Below, one piece after another: positions 7,786 through 14,749 of a stretch of DNA of 43,041 nt. Numbering within the stretch: the first letter of the stretch is position 1; each line of letters starts with the position of its first letter. The notes below the pieces were generated by a model that saw only the letters and a program-made list of their open reading frames with translations, had not been told where the DNA came from and made no database searches. The stretch covers positions 64,001 to 107,041 of the IMG/VR virus record IMGVR_UViG_3300027908_000021, one strand, 5' to 3'. This DNA comes from a virus. A program made the translations under genes and the position numbers.

Positions 7786-8001
7786 ATGCGGTATTTTGTT
7801 GGTGACGAAAAAGGAAATCGGTTCAACAAACGCACATTCAAGACTTTGAAGGGAGCGGCAAAACACCGTTTCGATTTGTGCGACGAAGGTTCCGGAAAGA
7901 AGTTATGCCGAGAAAATGCCGCTGGCGAAGTTGAAGTTTATTGCGGCACATTTGAGAGTAAGCAAGAATGGCTTTTAGTAAAAACACCACGCATGGCTTA
8001 A
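7786..8001 (+). CDS. Hypothetical moron protein
   Basis: 71 residues from ATG 7786, chosen because AACGAAAGGA lies 6 nt upstream exactly as in neighbouring genes; the in-frame ATG at 7765 lacks a ribosome site. The protein is basic (MRYFVGDEKGNRFNKRTFKTLKGAAKHRF) then acidic and Cys-containing. KGAAKHRFDLCDEG is reminiscent of small phage proteins with a KGAK motif but no family is certain. Its C-terminal codons carry the TTTAGTA word (7974-7980). Confidence 0.6.
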   Translation: MRYFVGDEKGNRFNKRTFKTLKGAAKHRFDLCDEGSGKKLCRENAAGEVEVYCGTFESKQEWLLVKTPRMA

Positions 8002-8021
8002 CCAAAGAAAGGTCTTACACC

Positions 8022-8231
8022 ATGTCGAATGAAATCACCCAACGTCAAGACGCCGCTATCGATGCTGCTCGCAAGGCAGTAGAGAAAATGCAGCTTGCTG
8101 CCGAGTACCTTGAAACGGACTCGGAGCACTTCGTCGGCAGGCAGAAAGACGTTGTTACTAAAATCATCTACCAGCTCCGCGAAGACGCCACCATACTGAA
8201 AGGTTGGCTTAGAAACGGGTGGATTAACTAA
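8022..8231 (+). CDS. Hypothetical helical moron protein
   Basis: 69 residues from ATG 8022, preceded by AGAAAGG. Starts MSNEITQRQDAAIDAARKAVEK and is predicted almost entirely helical; ends ILKGWLRNGWIN. No family recognised. The stop codon lies directly in the next promoter block: the sequence TAACTAAATTTTCCT at the end of the gene is the upstream half of promoter P2. This places P2 tightly against the gene. Confidence 0.6.
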   Translation: MSNEITQRQDAAIDAARKAVEKMQLAAEYLETDSEHFVGRQKDVVTKIIYQLREDATILKGWLRNGWIN

Positions 8232-8268
8232 ATTTTCCTCTTGATTTTTACTAAAAACCTGTTACAAT
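8229..8268 (+). promoter_or_regulatory. Promoter P2 with TACTAAA operator
   Basis: TTGATT (8241-8246), 16-bp spacer containing TTTACTAAAAA, TACAAT (8263-8268), driving the zincin-like gene at 8312. Shares AAATTTTCCTCTTG and the TTTTACT word with P1 and P3. Confidence 0.75.
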
Positions 8269-8311
8269 ACTCCCGTACTCAACAGGGAGTACCAAACGAA
8301 AGGTTTTAGAA

Positions 8312-8926
8312 ATGCGACTGGAAAACTCTACTCACTGGTCCGACTTGTTTCTGCGGAGAATGGTGTCTTTTTGCTGCAAGGAACTGGAAGTACCTGTACG
8401 CACAATCAAGCACGCTCGCTTTCGCAACTCCCGTTCAAGTTGGGGCGGCGTTGCTCGTTCTTGGAAACGACAAATAACAGCTTGCGTTGGCCGTCCCGAA
8501 TGTTTTCCCACAACATGTAACACGCACAAAGTAGGAGAGTCTTTCGCGGATCAAGTCGAGTGCCTTGTGGCTGTGACTGCCCATGAAATTTATCACGTCG
8601 CCGCTACTCACGTTCCAAAGCATCAACAGAAAACAAGAGGCCGCGATTCTTACGCCAGTAGCGAACGTGCAACATGCGTAGCTGAATTTCAAGTACTAAA
8701 CGCTTTCCGTGCCGACCGTGCTAACTTACTTGCGGACTGGGAACGACCCTTCGCGATTGAGCCGGTTATCAAAACCGTACAAGAACAGCGAGCAGAAATT
8801 GCCGAACAACGTTTAACTTACTGGCTCCGCAAGGCAAAGCTTGCGGCAACCAAAGTCCGAAAGTACAAAGCCAAAGTCGCTTACTACGCAAAGAAACAAG
8901 CAGTCGCTGCCGCACCAAAAGCTTGA
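8312..8926 (+). CDS. HExxH metallopeptidase-like (zincin) protein
   Basis: 204 residues. VAVTAHEIYHVAATH (about 89-103) carries the HExxH zinc-binding motif (HEIYH), and SSERATCVAEFQVLNAF about 25 residues later supplies a glutamate that could be the third ligand. The layout (N-terminal LRRMVSFCCKELEVPV, a Tyr/Trp-Gly-Gly segment, then HExxH) resembles small phage SprT-like or zincin proteins of unknown substrate. The C-terminal 45 residues are a Lys/Ala-rich helix. It has its own promoter P2, an ACGAAAGG ribosome site and a terminator, so it is a self-contained moron. Confidence 0.65.
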   Translation: MRLENSTHWSDLFLRRMVSFCCKELEVPVRTIKHARFRNSRSSWGGVARSWKRQITACVGRPECFPTTCNTHKVGESFADQVECLVAVTAHEIYHVAATHVPKHQQKTRGRDSYASSERATCVAEFQVLNAFRADRANLLADWERPFAIEPVIKTVQEQRAEIAEQRLTYWLRKAKLAATKVRKYKAKVAYYAKKQAVAAAPKA

Positions 8927-8944
8927 GTCGATCTTTCGTTTGAC

Positions 8945-8987
8945 ACCGCCTCAATCGGACTTACACGGTTGGGGCGGTTTTGTTTCT
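8945..8987 (+). terminator. Rho-independent terminator of the plus-strand moron unit
   Basis: ACCGCCTCAA (8945-8954) pairs with TTGGGGCGGT (8969-8978) with one G-U pair, followed by TTTTGTTT. It overlaps the last codons of the convergent gene 8961-9914. Confidence 0.8.
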
Positions 8988-9914
8988 ACTGAACGCTTGG
9001 TCGGCTAGAGCTACTGCCTGTTCTGTACTATGCGAACGCTGCATCGCATTCACCAACAGAGCAAAGTACCAATCATCCCCACCGTGAGCTTTGATCGCAT
9101 CGGCCAACGTCCCTACCGCATCCGTTGCGTTAGCTGCAAGGCTGAGATGCAATTTAGCCTTTACCCCTCCCGCAACACTCTTCACCGCATTTGACGCCGC
9201 ACGAGCAACGGCAAGCGTTCCCTGAGTGCCAAGATAGGCAACCGACGCTGTTGGGATGAAAAGAGAAGCTTTCGCGGCGTGCTGTAGTCCGGCATGCTCC
9301 AACCCGAGAAACATCGCCTTGCAGTTGATCGCATCGTAACACGTTACCAGCGACCTAACCTTAGCCGCTTCATCCGCCGACAGTCCTTTTGCCCTTGCTA
9401 CCGCCTCAACAGCTTTCTCACCAGCAATCCACGGTAAGTACGCTGCCTTGAGTCCTGTTACCGCAAGTACAGTAACGCCATGAGCAACCTTGCCCGCAAT
9501 CGACGGCTTGCCCCCAGCTTTAGCAATGTTTAACTTATTTTGTAAGTAACCTAAAGCTGACTTAGCCGCCGACTTGATCTTGCCCGCTACAAAATGTTCG
9601 ACGTGGTAAGGTAATTCAATAGCACTTTGTAACTTACTCGGCTTGCCATCCTCATCAACCGTGTCGGTATCTTTCGGAGTACCTTTTAACTGAGGATAAA
9701 GGTTGTCGTGAGCACTCGGCTTGATTTTGACAGTGGAGTATTTAGTACGGGGCGACAGCTTACTCGGATTCTTGCCGACTAGCTTAGACGGTCCTTTAGT
9801 TATTACGCCGTCTTTGATACAGACGTGGACGCCTTCTAACGTTTTCCAGTCACAGTCTGTAGATAGATTTTGTGCGTAGCGGGACAGGAAAAGTTGTGTT
9901 GATAAGGAAGGCAC
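8961..9914 (-). CDS. Tagged protein (FLSRYAQNL) with HVCIKDG module and hydrophobic helices
   Basis: 317 residues from GTG 9914. Residues 9-17 are FLSRYAQNL, directly followed by a module with DCDWKT and HVCIKDG that is nearly repeated in the 2H phosphoesterase protein at 16889. The remaining 250 residues are Ala-rich with several hydrophobic helices (GVTVLAVTGLKAAYLPWIAG; TASVAYLGTQGTLAVARAA), compatible with a membrane-active or internal virion protein. No enzyme motif seen. The gene ends in the terminator of the convergent moron. The start lacks an obvious Shine-Dalgarno. Confidence 0.65.
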   Translation of the reverse strand: MPSLSTQLFLSRYAQNLSTDCDWKTLEGVHVCIKDGVITKGPSKLVGKNPSKLSPRTKYSTVKIKPSAHDNLYPQLKGTPKDTDTVDEDGKPSKLQSAIELPYHVEHFVAGKIKSAAKSALGYLQNKLNIAKAGGKPSIAGKVAHGVTVLAVTGLKAAYLPWIAGEKAVEAVARAKGLSADEAAKVRSLVTCYDAINCKAMFLGLEHAGLQHAAKASLFIPTASVAYLGTQGTLAVARAASNAVKSVAGGVKAKLHLSLAANATDAVGTLADAIKAHGGDDWYFALLVNAMQRSHSTEQAVALADQAFSRNKTAPTV

Positions 9915-9951
9915 GCGATTTAATCGGAAACAAACTTAAATTCGGCCTACC

Positions 9952-10170
9952 TCAAAACAAACGCCCATAGACAATGAAATAAGCCGTGAAGACCAAAGCA
10001 GCGGGAATCAAAAGAATAAGGAGCAGTCCGGCTAAAAAACACAACAACCCGCCCGCACTCTGTAAAACGTCCGATTTGAGTAGCCGCCCTAGTACCATTC
10101 CAAACAAACCGAGCAAAGAAGGAAGCCAGACGATCAAGCTCATCACCGCCAACATTTTAAGTAATTCCAT
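9952..10170 (-). CDS. Small membrane protein, leaderless-type start
   Basis: 72 residues from ATG 10170 (an in-frame TTG at 10197 overlaps the preceding gene). Two hydrophobic segments: LAVMSLIVWLPSLLGLFGMVLG and a longer LLCFLAGLLLILLIPAALVFTAYFI. A TATAAT box ends exactly 6 nt before the ATG, the same spacing seen at 11371 and 29925, so a leaderless transcript is likely. It lies just after the tail-completion gene. Function unknown. Confidence 0.55.
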   Translation of the reverse strand: MELLKMLAVMSLIVWLPSLLGLFGMVLGRLLKSDVLQSAGGLLCFLAGLLLILLIPAALVFTAYFIVYGRLF

Positions 10171-10176
10171 ACCTTC

Positions 10177-10182
10177 ATTATA
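10177..10182 (-). promoter_or_regulatory. -10 box TATAAT 6 nt before ATG 10170
   Basis: Minus strand reads GAGTATAATGAAGGTATG. Located at the extreme 3' end of the upstream gene; no clear -35. Confidence 0.5.
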
Positions 10183-10183
10183 C

Positions 10184-10660
10184 TCATCTTCCTTCAATCC
10201 ACCTCGTTACGCCTTCTACTTCTTTTTCCTTCATCTTTTCGAGCGTGTCCGATGTGGGCTCAACTAGTATAGGCCGGGCGGGAATGTTTTTAGTACCGTA
10301 GTGCTGGTATCCGGCAACGTCGTTTTGAGTACCTTCAATAACAGAAGTCTCGGTGGTTTCTAGTACGTGATCCGGATCGCCACGTTGCAAAGACTTTTCT
10401 AGTGCTCCGGATACTTTCAATGCGGACGGCAACGGCAAACCTTTTTGCTTGTGTTGCTCAATTGTGCTATCGGCTAATTCCGTCCACGTAGAGCCGCCCG
10501 AACTTGCTTCCGCGAAACGCTGTCGCATGCTTTCATGGTACTCATCGCTCGCATTGAGTACGCCATCTTGCAACGGGCCGGGCGATACCAACGACATAGT
10601 TGTTTCTAAACGGTCGATGAAGGATTGGAAGTTGGTTAGATCAAGTTTGAGCATTTGCAT
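10184..10660 (-). CDS. Phage virion morphogenesis / tail completion protein (Mu gpG or HK97 gp10-like)
   Basis: 158 residues. The N-terminal helical stretch followed by FAEASSGGSTWTELADSTIEQHKQKGLPLPSALKVSGALEKSL, then YQHYGTKNIPARPILVEPTSD, matches the layout of phage virion morphogenesis or gp10-like neck/tail completion proteins: 'TW..L...T...K...........L...G.L..S' and the hallmark 'HQxGTxxxPARPFL'. Such proteins join head and tail. It lies downstream of the major capsid in transcription order and overlaps the upstream gene's 3' end by 20 nt. Confidence 0.75.
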   Translation of the reverse strand: MQMLKLDLTNFQSFIDRLETTMSLVSPGPLQDGVLNASDEYHESMRQRFAEASSGGSTWTELADSTIEQHKQKGLPLPSALKVSGALEKSLQRGDPDHVLETTETSVIEGTQNDVAGYQHYGTKNIPARPILVEPTSDTLEKMKEKEVEGVTRWIEGR

Positions 10661-10946
10661 TCGTCAGACTTACTATTACATCGTAGTTGCCGTCTTCGCG
10701 AAGCCTGCTTTCGATTTTCTCAATTCTAAAGCCGTGCCAATCACGAATCGGCTCATTACCGCCTCGTGCACTAACTATGACAGATTCTTTAGTAGCAAAA
10801 GGTTTTAGTGCCAGCGTTTCGGGAGGACCGCCGAAACTGTCGATCCACTTCAACGAAGCATCGAAATACTGTACTTGCTCGTTTTCAATACGCTTAGCAA
10901 CAAAGCCGGATTTGAAGGCGATGATTTTATAGTCTGATTCGCTCAT
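10641..10946 (-). CDS. Hypothetical head-tail region protein
   Basis: 101 residues from ATG 10946, which overlaps the stop of the upstream gene (ATGA). Begins MSESDYKIIAFKSGFVAKRI; ends RIEKIESRLREDGNYDVIVSLTNANAQT. The beta-rich pattern and place between capsid and the tail-completion gene would suit a head-completion or neck protein, but no family is recognised. Translationally coupled on both sides. Confidence 0.55.
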   Translation of the reverse strand: MSESDYKIIAFKSGFVAKRIENEQVQYFDASLKWIDSFGGPPETLALKPFATKESVIVSARGGNEPIRDWHGFRIEKIESRLREDGNYDVIVSLTNANAQT

Positions 10947-11371
10947 TTCGGTTGCCTCAAAAGTTCGTCGGCCTTGGCATGTTCTAACAAAGCATGTGAC
11001 GCCGCGTCGTATCTCAAACTTTTTAACAGACCAGCACACGCCTCAATGGTAATAACCCGCTCTTTCAGTAGCTGGTCGGTCAAAAAACTGCTTAACTTTT
11101 CCAACAAAACATCGTGAGCTTTTCTTACTAAACTTGCGTCCTGATTTCTCAGAATTTCGTGGTAACTTCCGTACTCATCTACCCAGTATAAGACCTGAGG
11201 CGATGTCTTGTTAATCCTCAGATAAGCCTCGATAATTTCGTACCCTTGAGATTTAGTAACAGTTTTCTCAGCCACACCCAAATCTTGCAAAACCTCAGCA
11301 AGACTCGATGCCGCAGCGTGAGAGAAGTTGCCCGACGTTACCAGTTTTTCGATAATTTCTTCTTTGTTCAT
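10943..11371 (-). CDS. Hypothetical helical protein, leaderless-type start
   Basis: 142 residues from ATG 11371. The TATAAT box (11378-11383) stands exactly 6 nt upstream and there is no room for a ribosome site, so a leaderless mRNA is likely. The protein is helical: MNKEEIIEKLVTSGNFSHAAASSLAEVLQDLG, then an acidic middle and a C-terminal helical pair ending LLEHAKADELLRQPK. It opens a unit just after the terminator of the capsid transcript. Place suggests a head-tail connector, unproven. Confidence 0.6.
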   Translation of the reverse strand: MNKEEIIEKLVTSGNFSHAAASSLAEVLQDLGVAEKTVTKSQGYEIIEAYLRINKTSPQVLYWVDEYGSYHEILRNQDASLVRKAHDVLLEKLSSFLTDQLLKERVITIEACAGLLKSLRYDAASHALLEHAKADELLRQPK

Positions 11372-11377
11372 ACACTT

Positions 11378-11383
11378 ATTATA
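11378..11383 (-). promoter_or_regulatory. -10 box of GGTATAAT type, 6 nt before ATG 11371
   Basis: Minus strand AAGGTATAATAAGTGTATG directly after the capsid terminator. No -35 hexamer. Confidence 0.6.
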
Positions 11384-11387
11384 CCTT

Positions 11388-11464
11388 CCCAAAAGGCCGG
11401 GCGTGGTGAAAGGGTTGCCGCAAGTTGAAAGCCCGAGTCTTGCGGAGTAAAAACCACGCCCGGC
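11388..11464 (-). terminator. Two-tier hairpin terminator after the major capsid gene
   Basis: Perfect 12-bp arms GCCGGGCGTGGT (11396-11407) and ACCACGCCCGGC (11453-11464) enclose a nested stem CCGCAAG/CTTGCGG. On the minus strand the outer stem is followed by CTTTT. It resembles the GCCGGGC stem at 4715. Confidence 0.75.
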
Positions 11465-11490
11465 ACAGTTTGAGAAAGTCGATCATGAGT

Positions 11491-12624
11491 CTATGCAGCA
11501 GAGACAGTTGCAGAATATGGAAAATAACTTGACTTCAACAATGGAAGGGAGTAGTCTTGGGCTACCACGCTGATCTTGATCGGGTCGTAGCACGGAATGC
11601 AGTAACTACTATAGCCCTTGACCGGCGGGCATGACGCCAAGAATTGCTCAACAGGGGTGTTCGGAGCAACTAGCCCTGTCGGACACGGCATCGAGCACGA
11701 CACAAACTCATACCAACTCTTGTTGATCTCAGGGAACAAGATAATTTGATTATGAGCAACCCACTTCTGCTGATTGCCGTTTTGATCGATGTAGTACGCC
11801 GTATACCCCGGATGCCACTTCATATCAAGCAAACCGTCCGGCACTTCGTTGGTGTCCATGAACTGCTGGTTCAGGGACGGTTGACGGCTGAGGTAAGTTT
11901 GCATCGCCGTGTTGTTGTACATGTACGACGGGATCGATTCACCGTAGATACAGTTGGTCATCACGTAATTGCTCGTGAAAACCATCGATTGACGTGCCAC
12001 GCGGATGCTGTTGGGAATATCTGTACTTACGTTCGACCAATCACCCACCGCACCGCCGGTACCGGGCCAATTGCTGGTATACGTCAGCGCGTTAGTGCCA
12101 GCATACAAGCCTTGGAAATTAACCTGCGGCGGAATGGTGTTAGTGCCAAGAGTCGGCAGAATATTACCATTTCGGTCGTAGCCAATCCCGTTAGTAGCGA
12201 TTGCAGCGTTGACCAGCGTAATACGCAAGTTATCGGCACGCTGGCGGAAGTCAGCCATTTTCTGCCGGAGAATGGTCCGCATGCGGTTCTGCCAGAGCGG
12301 AACATTACTCATCAAAGCAGTAATTACTTCACTATCCAGCGGAGTGTTTTCTCTCGTACCCAATGCAACCGCCTGCCGACGTGTACGCGGTTGCGTATCG
12401 GTTCCCCGCGACGGAGACAAGTAATCGACGATGGTTGCGGGCGTTCGCACACCTTGAATCGCATCCCACATCATGTTTACGCCGACACATTCGGTATCGG
12501 ACGTTTGATAAAACTCATCGGGAAACGGTTTAGGAAGTCCCGGTGCAATATCCTGAGACTGGACAAGCTCTGTCATAACCGGCCCGCTGAGCCAGTCCAA
12601 GAGCATTTGATTGCTGTTAGCCAT
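11491..12624 (-). CDS. Major capsid protein
   Basis: 377 residues, in the usual place after protease-scaffold and decoration protein. The layout fits the phage lambda gpE-like major capsid group: N-terminal MANSNQMLLDWLSGPVMTELVQ, a central VALGTRENTPLDSEVITALMSNVPLWQNRMRTILRQKMADFRQRADNLRI helix region (E-loop to spine helix), an extended middle with DGLLDMKWHPGYTAYY, and a C-terminal VEQFLASCPPVKGYSSYCIPCYDPIKISVVAQDYSLPLLK that reads like the P-domain/axial ending of these proteins. Six cysteines in the C-terminal third are unusual. ATG 12624 has an AGGAAAA ribosome site. Confidence 0.75.
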   Translation of the reverse strand: MANSNQMLLDWLSGPVMTELVQSQDIAPGLPKPFPDEFYQTSDTECVGVNMMWDAIQGVRTPATIVDYLSPSRGTDTQPRTRRQAVALGTRENTPLDSEVITALMSNVPLWQNRMRTILRQKMADFRQRADNLRITLVNAAIATNGIGYDRNGNILPTLGTNTIPPQVNFQGLYAGTNALTYTSNWPGTGGAVGDWSNVSTDIPNSIRVARQSMVFTSNYVMTNCIYGESIPSYMYNNTAMQTYLSRQPSLNQQFMDTNEVPDGLLDMKWHPGYTAYYIDQNGNQQKWVAHNQIILFPEINKSWYEFVSCSMPCPTGLVAPNTPVEQFLASCPPVKGYSSYCIPCYDPIKISVVAQDYSLPLLKSSYFPYSATVSAA

Positions 12625-12689
12625 GATAGTATTTTCCTGTTAGTTTGGACCGCCGCATCGGGTCGTTAGCAGCATTTAGTTAGACGGGC

Positions 12690-12714
12690 GGGCGGTTGCT
12701 GCGGAGAACCGCCC
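12690..12714. other. Intergenic hairpin between decoration and capsid genes
   Basis: Perfect 8-bp arms GGGCGGTT (12690-12697) and AACCGCCC (12707-12714), 9-nt loop, without a T-run on either strand. Possibly an mRNA processing or stability element that uncouples capsid from upstream expression. Confidence 0.5.
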
Positions 12715-12751
12715 CTCATATGCTATGGCCTATAGACATGAGTCCCGCCGA

Positions 12752-13456
12752 TTATCGATCATCGTCAAAAGTAAAGACACCGCCGGAATTGGCACGCAAT
12801 TGAGCCTTGAGATACGCTTCCGTTCCCGCATTAACTACCGTAAGATTGATAATCAAGGCGGAAAAGAAATCGCCACCAATCACGAACCGATGGATCGGCT
12901 GATCGATGTTATTATTGAGCACATCGGTAACGTCCGTACCATATTCGTTGTCGTAAATAGTATTGACGTTCTGACTGCCATCGGTCGGCATGATTGCGGC
13001 ACCGGCAGCGACGTTGACGCCAAGACTGCTTACTGTAATAACGCCAGTTGTCGTATTTACAGCAGAGTAGGTAGTCAACGTAACCGTTGCGGCAGCAGTT
13101 GCAGTAGTGCCACCCACCGTATTAAACGTACCAGATGTGCCGATGCGTCGAACGATCTCGGTAGCACACTGCGGCGTAACCGTCAGCGACAAACCGCCGC
13201 TCGTGTAGTTAGCAGTTGTCACGCCAATAACAGAATTAGCATAACCACCGCCTTCAGCACTGGTCGTTACTTTTCCGCACAGCAATCCAGCACGCAAAAG
13301 AGTGGTTGGATTGTCATCCGGATCACGGGCAAGGTTGCCGTCGAAGAAGTAAAAACTGGGACCGTACCGGGCTGTTGCCGGGTTGGTGTAGATATTGATC
13401 GGCGTGATTGTTCGACCGGCATACCATCCCGGCGAACCATAAATTTGAGTAGGCAT
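12752..13456 (-). CDS. Putative head decoration protein
   Basis: 234 residues, directly upstream of the major capsid gene as for lambda gpD-type decoration proteins. N-terminal NPATARYGPSFYFFDGNLARDPDDNPTTLLRAGLLCGKVT fits the 'R.G..LA.....PTTLRPGLLLGK' signature near the start of head decoration proteins. The remainder is Thr/Gly/Ala-rich beta structure and ends IINLTVVNAGTEAYLKAQLRANSG. It likely stabilises the capsid surface. Followed by a hairpin (12690). Confidence 0.65.
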   Translation of the reverse strand: MPTQIYGSPGWYAGRTITPINIYTNPATARYGPSFYFFDGNLARDPDDNPTTLLRAGLLCGKVTTSAEGGGYANSVIGVTTANYTSGGLSLTVTPQCATEIVRRIGTSGTFNTVGGTTATAAATVTLTTYSAVNTTTGVITVSSLGVNVAAGAAIMPTDGSQNVNTIYDNEYGTDVTDVLNNNIDQPIHRFVIGGDFFSALIINLTVVNAGTEAYLKAQLRANSGGVFTFDDDR

Positions 13457-13531
13457 AGTTACCTCAATTGGAGATTGGTCTAGTTAACTTAATAACCAGA
13501 CCGATAAAACACTTGGATTTAGTACGCTGGA

Positions 13532-14731
13532 TTAGTTAACAGGCACTTGAACTTCTTTGCCCGTATGTGGAGATTTGATAGTACGCATTCCGGAACCTTC
13601 GGCACCTGACTGCACATTATCGCGAGAGAGCGTTTGAGTACCGGATTGCATTCCCGTACCCGGTGGCGGGGTAAACTTCAAAGCAACAGCGATTACCTTG
13701 GCAGCAAGGCAATCGTCCGCTCCCTCTTCGCGAGATAGACTAAAAACGTTAGGGGCGTCTTTAGTACCCATCAGCACTTCGCGGAATTCCTGAGCAACGG
13801 CAGGCGTGCAAATCCTGTTAGTCACAAGCAAATCTGCATCCTTGCCGACCCGCAAACTACGCTCAAACAGCACTTCGGTATTGACTACCTTATCAGTGCG
13901 AGAGAGGTTGACTTGTTCAGTCAATTCCTCGTTCTCGCGACTCAGTGCCTTAACTTGATCTTCGAGCGTGCCGGTTTTTGCTTTCATGGCAGGAATGTTC
14001 ATCGCCATGTCTTTTTGCATCTTACCGTGCTCATCGACCATCTTGCTCATAAGCGTGTCATCATCGGTGCTGTCGTTCACACCGTCCATGCCGCTCAACA
14101 GGTTCATGCACATCTTGCGATGGGCAGGACTCATAGTCGTAGCCATAGGAAAACTCCCAGTTGATGCGGCGGAAAGATAAAACACGTTAGTAACTTCTCC
14201 GTCTTCGCCGCTGATTGCAGAGAAGTTACTTAAATTGGTTTGTCCCGGTACGACGGGAATAGGAGTCGCCGCGCAGTGCTCAATTGCCGTGCCCGGATAT
14301 TTGTTACCTAAACCATCTACAAAATCTTGTTTCAAGCCTAGACTCAGCTCGTTCTTACTAACAGTATCAAGAGCGTCTCTGCCGAGTATTTGCAAAAGAG
14401 GTTCGACCCATCCGTCATTTCGCCTAAGATTAACTACATAACCAAGGGTGTCGTCAGCCTTGAGCGAATGATCTTTTACCAGCGGAACACTGACTCCCGC
14501 CTTTTGCATTTTGTGAAAGTTATCTTCCCAATTACCGATACTTTTGGCATTGGTGGGCACTTTAAATTTCTTAGTAGGGTGCTGATACGTTTCACCGATC
14601 TTTGCACCTCTCCCCCATTTGTACACACAAGGCAAACCGTTCTTAGTGGTTGGCAGACCTTGTACTTCATCTGGAGTGGGATCATAGAGAGATTGACCCT
14701 TTTCGAGCGAAAGGCAGAGTAAAGTATTCAT
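13532..14731 (-). CDS. Mu gpI-like prohead protease fused to scaffold
   Basis: 399 residues. Residues about 40-180 (ETYQHPTKKFKVPTNAKSIGNWEDNFHKMQKAGVSVPLVKDHS...GYVVNLRRND...ELSLGLKQDFVDGLGNKYPGTAIEHCAATPIPVVPGQ) follow the Mu gpI-type phage protease: a DH pair, a Ser in NELSLGL and the 'HCA.TP.PV.PGQ' ending. The C-terminal half has a coiled coil (LEDQVKALSRENEELTEQVNL) typical of a scaffold domain and ends with a basic tail. The fused form cleaves itself and the scaffold during head maturation in known families. It is a candidate to process the tagged proteins described separately. Confidence 0.75.
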   Translation of the reverse strand: MNTLLCLSLEKGQSLYDPTPDEVQGLPTTKNGLPCVYKWGRGAKIGETYQHPTKKFKVPTNAKSIGNWEDNFHKMQKAGVSVPLVKDHSLKADDTLGYVVNLRRNDGWVEPLLQILGRDALDTVSKNELSLGLKQDFVDGLGNKYPGTAIEHCAATPIPVVPGQTNLSNFSAISGEDGEVTNVFYLSAASTGSFPMATTMSPAHRKMCMNLLSGMDGVNDSTDDDTLMSKMVDEHGKMQKDMAMNIPAMKAKTGTLEDQVKALSRENEELTEQVNLSRTDKVVNTEVLFERSLRVGKDADLLVTNRICTPAVAQEFREVLMGTKDAPNVFSLSREEGADDCLAAKVIAVALKFTPPPGTGMQSGTQTLSRDNVQSGAEGSGMRTIKSPHTGKEVQVPVN

Positions 14732-14749
14732 GTTTTAATCTGAAAAGAA

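Noticed and set aside
11746-12669. 307-residue plus-strand frame opposite the capsid gene
   Set aside because: Shadow of the major capsid gene; composition lacks protein character and there is no ribosome site or family signature.
12725-13483. 252-residue plus-strand frame opposite the decoration gene
   Set aside because: Antisense shadow, rich in R, S and T as expected for the reverse of a beta-rich gene, without start signals.
13476-13504. Weak hairpin GGTCTAGTTA...AATAACCAGACC as terminator
   Set aside because: Arms are interrupted and neither strand has a T-run, so I do not call it a terminator.
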